Assembly (NCBI GenBank): GCA_002705575.1
Contig: PAHI01000040.1
Location: forward strand, 1 to 8,931
DNA length: 8,931 nt
Origin: Fidelibacterota bacterium
GTDB taxonomy: Bacteria > Marinisomatota > Marinisomatia > SCGC-AAA003-L08 > GCA-002719095
Direction: 5' to 3'
Shown: positions 6,643 through 8,931 of the stretch, piece after piece
How positions within the stretch are numbered: the first letter of the stretch is position 1
How the letters are laid out: each line of letters begins with the position of its first letter
Program-made: the position numbers and the translations under genes
The notes under the pieces: generated by a model
Told to the model about the DNA's origin: nothing
What the model saw: only the letters and a program-made list of their open reading frames with translations
Databases searched by the model: none

Positions 6643-6938
6643 TATTTTTTCTCATCTATAACTGATGGAACCTTAATATAAACGCCATCAGAATTAGGTG
6701 CAATTTTTGTAACATCATCTCTGTCAAGCGATTCTTCTTTAACATCTTCTCTTAACTGTTGTTTATTAGAAAATAACTTGTTTGAAAACTCATCTAATCC
6801 ATCAGTATCTACTTCGTTTAACTGATCCATATAAGCTAAAATTTTAGATATTTGTGCTTCGTAAGAATCTAACTCTTCATCAGCAATTTCTAGCTTAGCA
6901 AGATATGCAATTTTTTTGATTTGTTTTTTATCAATCAT
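6642..6938 (-). CDS. gatC: Aspartyl/glutamyl-tRNA amidotransferase subunit C
   Basis: GatC is the small subunit of GatCAB, which converts Glu-tRNA(Gln) and Asp-tRNA(Asn) to the amidated forms; it wraps around GatA and helps join it to GatB. The 98-residue length is typical. The N-terminal helix motif (residues 7-20, IKKIAYLAKLEIAD), the helix SKILAYMDQLNEVDTDG at 31-47, and the C-terminal REDVKEESLDRDDV-x-x-x-AP block (63-81) ending with VYIKVPSVI are all as expected. It opens the minus-strand block and shares one base with pyrG. gatA and gatB are not in the window, so the complex is encoded in pieces. No Shine-Dalgarno is seen before the start. Confidence 0.95.
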   Translation of the reverse strand: MIDKKQIKKIAYLAKLEIADEELDSYEAQISKILAYMDQLNEVDTDGLDEFSNKLFSNKQQLREDVKEESLDRDDVTKIAPNSDGVYIKVPSVIDEKK

Positions 6939-7008
6939 TATTTATAAAAATTAGTACATTTTTTATTTAAATTAATAGAAATAATATATGTTTTAAAATT
7001 TACAAATA
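6939..7008. promoter_or_regulatory. Divergent promoter region between gatC and cca
   Basis: Only 70 very AT-rich bases separate two divergent starts, so promoters for the minus-strand block and for cca must overlap here unless they lie inside the genes. Candidate -10-like tracts exist in both directions around 6985-6995 (ATAATATATG on plus), but I find no convincing -35 partner on either strand. No Shine-Dalgarno precedes either start codon. Confidence 0.4.
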
Positions 7009-8412
7009 ATGTCAAGCATTGCAACTATATTAAATAGCAACCCCGAACATGCTAAGATTTTGAAATTGGCAGGAGAAATTGGTGCTAAAATGAATACTCC
7101 TACATATGTTGTAGGAGGCTATATAAGAGATCTTCTCATTGATAGAGATACAATTGATATTGATATTATGGTGGAAGGTGACGCTCTTAAGTTTGCAAAT
7201 ACATTTGCACGTAAACTTAATGTTGACAAAGTTGTTGAATATGCTGAATTTTCTACGGCTCTTATACCTTATTCAAATATTGAAATAGAAGTTGCTTCTG
7301 CTAGAAAAGAATCTTACCCTAATAAATCAAGAAAACCAAAAGTAGAAAATTGTAGTATTGAGGAAGATTTAAATAGGCGTGATTTTACAATTAATGCTAT
7401 AGCAGCTTCACTATTAAAAAAAAATTACGGAGATCTCTATGATCCTCTTGGAGGAATTAAAGATTTACAGAAGAAGATACTTATAACTCCCTTAGATCCT
7501 GATATTACATTTAAAGATGACTCACTGAGAATTTTAAGAGGAATTCGCTTTGCATCTCAATTAGACTTCGAATTAAGTCCTTACATTAAGGACTCAATGA
7601 TAAAACAAAAAAAATATTTGAACAATATATCCAAAGAGCGAATAACAGAAGAGATTATTAAAATACTTAAAACGAAAAGACCTAGTATAGGTCTTAACCT
7701 TCTATGTGAGCTTAAAATATCTGATTATGTTTTTCCAGAACTAAATGAATTGGGTGGAATAGAAATCATTGATGGAAAAGGACATAAAGATGTATTCTTG
7801 CATACACTGGAAGTGGTAGATAATTCTGCGAAACTAACAGAAAAAATGGAGGTTCGATTTGCAGCTCTAATGCATGATATTGCAAAACCACGCACTAAAA
7901 GATTCTATAAAGATAGAGGATGGACATACTACGGACATGAAGATGTTGGCCAATATATGGTAAAAGATATCGCCAAACGAATGAAACTATCAAACAAACT
8001 AAGAGATTATCTAATGCTATTAACAAAACTACATCTTCGTCCTATAGCCCTTGCAAAAAAAGGAGTATCTGATAGCGCTATAAGAAGATTGATGGTTGAG
8101 GCAGGAGATTACATTGATGATTTGATGGTTTTATGCAGAGCAGACATAACAACTAAAAATCCAAAAAAGATAAGCCAATATCTAGCTAATTTTGATCGTG
8201 TCGAGGAACTTATCAAAGATGTTCGATTGCGAGATGAATTTCGAAACTTTAAATCTCCCGTACCAGGACAAATTATCATGAATGAATTTGGACTAAAACC
8301 TGGTAAAAAAATAGGTGAAATAAAAAAATCAATAGAGAATGCAATATTGGATGGAAAAATAAAAAATGATTACGATGAAGCTTTTGACTATATGATTAAA
8401 ACATTTAAGTAG
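7009..8412 (+). CDS. cca: CCA-adding tRNA nucleotidyltransferase with HD domain
   Basis: This cytoplasmic class II nucleotidyltransferase adds or repairs the CCA 3' end of tRNAs without a template. The head domain shows VVGGYIRDLL at 34-43 and the metal-binding pair Asp50 and Asp52 (DID). The NRRDFTINA motif is at 122-130 and the DDSLRILRGIRFA segment at 170-182, so the catalytic core is complete. From about 255 there is an HD phosphohydrolase domain, with candidate metal ligands His265, the pair His289-Asp290, and Asp379, of the kind that can remove 2',3'-cyclic phosphates in related enzymes. The 467-residue length fits this HD-containing group. Poly(A) polymerase I is the main alternative, but the HD domain favours CCA addition. 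It is the only plus-strand gene, has no Shine-Dalgarno, and contains a run of nine A at 7416-7424 that leaves the frame intact. Confidence 0.93.
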   Translation: MSSIATILNSNPEHAKILKLAGEIGAKMNTPTYVVGGYIRDLLIDRDTIDIDIMVEGDALKFANTFARKLNVDKVVEYAEFSTALIPYSNIEIEVASARKESYPNKSRKPKVENCSIEEDLNRRDFTINAIAASLLKKNYGDLYDPLGGIKDLQKKILITPLDPDITFKDDSLRILRGIRFASQLDFELSPYIKDSMIKQKKYLNNISKERITEEIIKILKTKRPSIGLNLLCELKISDYVFPELNELGGIEIIDGKGHKDVFLHTLEVVDNSAKLTEKMEVRFAALMHDIAKPRTKRFYKDRGWTYYGHEDVGQYMVKDIAKRMKLSNKLRDYLMLLTKLHLRPIALAKKGVSDSAIRRLMVEAGDYIDDLMVLCRADITTKNPKKISQYLANFDRVEELIKDVRLRDEFRNFKSPVPGQIIMNEFGLKPGKKIGEIKKSIENAILDGKIKNDYDEAFDYMIKTFK

Positions 8413-8414
8413 CT

Positions 8415-8804
8415 TTACACTTTCTTATTAGTGCATATATAATTTCTGTTCCTAGATACTATCTTGTATAAAAAATTGAATACTTTAAGCATCCAAGGTA
8501 TTCGTAAAAAAATTAAAAAAAATCTCCCAAAAGGAAGACATGACATTATTTTCAATATCGCTACAGAATTGTAATACCCTTTATCTTTCAATGGATCATA
8601 TACTATAATTGTTGATTTAATTCTATTTAAATAACCTTCTGGGAACTTACCTTTAAAATCTTTTTCAACCCACTGAACCTTTTTAAAAACATCTATCTTT
8701 TTAAACTTATCAGACACACTGCTACAAAAAGAACAATCATTGTCATACATTGCCCATAATGGACCACAAGAAGTTTTAATAATCAGTTTTTTAATAAAAT
8801 TCAT
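8415..8804 (-). CDS. DCC-family (DUF393) thiol-disulfide oxidoreductase-like protein
   Basis: A 129-residue protein with the family's hallmark near the N-terminus: YDNDCSFC at 20-27, giving a CxxC pair at Cys24 and Cys27. The second half also fits: STIIVYDP strand (64-71), YNSVAILKIMSCL (78-90) in the place of the family's S-x-A-x-L-x-I-L segment, a hydrophobic FGRFFLIFLRIPWMLKVFN stretch (92-110), and the closing LYKIVSRNRNYI (112-123). The family is predicted to be thioredoxin-like, but its reaction is poorly known. It ends 2 bases from the end of cca in a tail-to-tail arrangement. It starts 27 bases after the terminator of the upstream gene, with no Shine-Dalgarno, so its promoter is unclear. 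An internal Met19 is a possible later start but would leave almost nothing ahead of the motif. Confidence 0.85.
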   Translation of the reverse strand: MNFIKKLIIKTSCGPLWAMYDNDCSFCSSVSDKFKKIDVFKKVQWVEKDFKGKFPEGYLNRIKSTIIVYDPLKDKGYYNSVAILKIMSCLPFGRFFLIFLRIPWMLKVFNFLYKIVSRNRNYICTNKKV

Positions 8805-8830
8805 AATCCATAAAATTAATAATTATTTAT

Positions 8831-8866
8831 AAAAAAAGCCCCACCAAATATTTATGATGGGGCTTT
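8831..8866 (-). terminator. Rho-independent terminator of the right-edge gene
   Basis: Nine complementary base pairs (AAAGCCCCA at 8835-8843 with TGGGGCTTT at 8858-8866) enclose a 14-base loop, with one more pair possible after a mismatch. Read on the minus strand the GC-rich stem runs into TTTTTTT (8837-8831), a textbook terminator 29 bases after the stop at 8895. On the plus strand only CTTT follows the stem, so termination of plus-strand transcripts would be weaker. Confidence 0.9.
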
Positions 8867-8894
8867 CTTTAATATCACGTAATGTGAACGTTAA

Positions 8895-8931
8895 TTATTT
8901 CATCAACATTACTTTTTGTGTAGTCACATTA
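8895..8931 (-). CDS. C-terminus of a probable T9SS-exported protein (enters from right edge)
   Basis: On the minus strand the window edge reads, in one frame, NVTTQKVMLMK followed by TAA at 8897-8895. This matches the end of type A T9SS sorting domains in FCB bacteria: a final beta strand of the form x-x-x-K-hydrophobic-hydrophobic-hydrophobic-hydrophobic-K, closing a roughly 70-80 residue C-terminal signal. A strong terminator follows directly, which supports a real gene end here. Such proteins are usually large secreted or surface-bound proteins or enzymes; which one this is cannot be told from eleven residues. No other frame at this edge fits the terminator as well. Confidence 0.65.
   Translation of the reverse strand, partial: NVTTQKVMLMK

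Noticed and set aside
6939..7008. Possible sigma-54 promoter in the divergent spacer
   Set aside because: No GG and GC dinucleotides at the required -24/-12 spacing on either strand; the stretch is almost pure A and T.
7416..7424. Run of nine A inside cca
   Set aside because: The frame is intact on both sides and Lys-Lys-Asn codons explain it; no evidence of a frameshift or programmed slippage.
1..8931. CRISPR array, tRNA or rRNA gene, transposase, integrase, phage or toxin-antitoxin system
   Set aside because: No regularly spaced repeats, no cloverleaf with CCA-type end, and no matching protein motifs in any frame; the window is core chromosome.

Overview
The window is about 30% G+C (hand-counted on sample lines) and reads as the chromosome of a Gram-negative bacterium, most likely of the Fibrobacteres-Chlorobi-Bacteroidetes (FCB) superphylum. 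A marine Marinimicrobia-like lineage is my best guess, but I cannot prove it. Three things point that way: LPS-export genes beside sigma-54, almost no Shine-Dalgarno sequences ahead of the housekeeping genes, and at the right edge the last codons of a protein ending in a type IX secretion (T9SS) style C-terminal tail.

Layout. At the left edge (1-224, minus) is the start of a secreted protein, cut by the window, with a signal peptide, an unusually strong ribosome binding site and a clear promoter about 165-190 bases upstream. A 355-base intergenic region (225-579) holds that promoter and a long leader. From 580 to 6938 seven genes run on the minus strand in the order gatC, pyrG, lptC, lptB, rpoN, thioredoxin-like protein, argF. 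They are tightly packed: three of the six junctions overlap and a fourth has a 1-base gap, so they look like one operon or a few coupled ones. A 70-base divergent spacer (6939-7008) separates this block from cca (7009-8412, plus). cca converges, with only 2 bases between stop codons, on a DCC-family thiol-disulfide protein (8415-8804, minus). A strong hairpin terminator at 8831-8866 ends the gene that enters from the right edge.

How the genes work together. pyrG-lptC-lptB-rpoN is a shortened version of the widespread KDO/LPS-export/sigma-54 cluster, in which kds genes normally lie around pyrG and lptA between lptC and lptB. PyrG makes the CTP used in RNA, lipid and CMP-KDO synthesis. LptC and LptB belong to the machine that moves LPS to the outer membrane. 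RpoN is the sigma-54 factor classically encoded next to lptB. gatC and cca serve tRNA charging and maturation, and argF serves arginine synthesis. Two thiol-redox proteins and the edges of two exported proteins complete the set.

Most of the window is ordinary housekeeping, and I see no undescribed multi-gene system. The points worth a second look are the two secreted-protein edges, the long leader of the left one, the missing lptA, and the Cys-rich thioredoxin-like protein coupled to argF.
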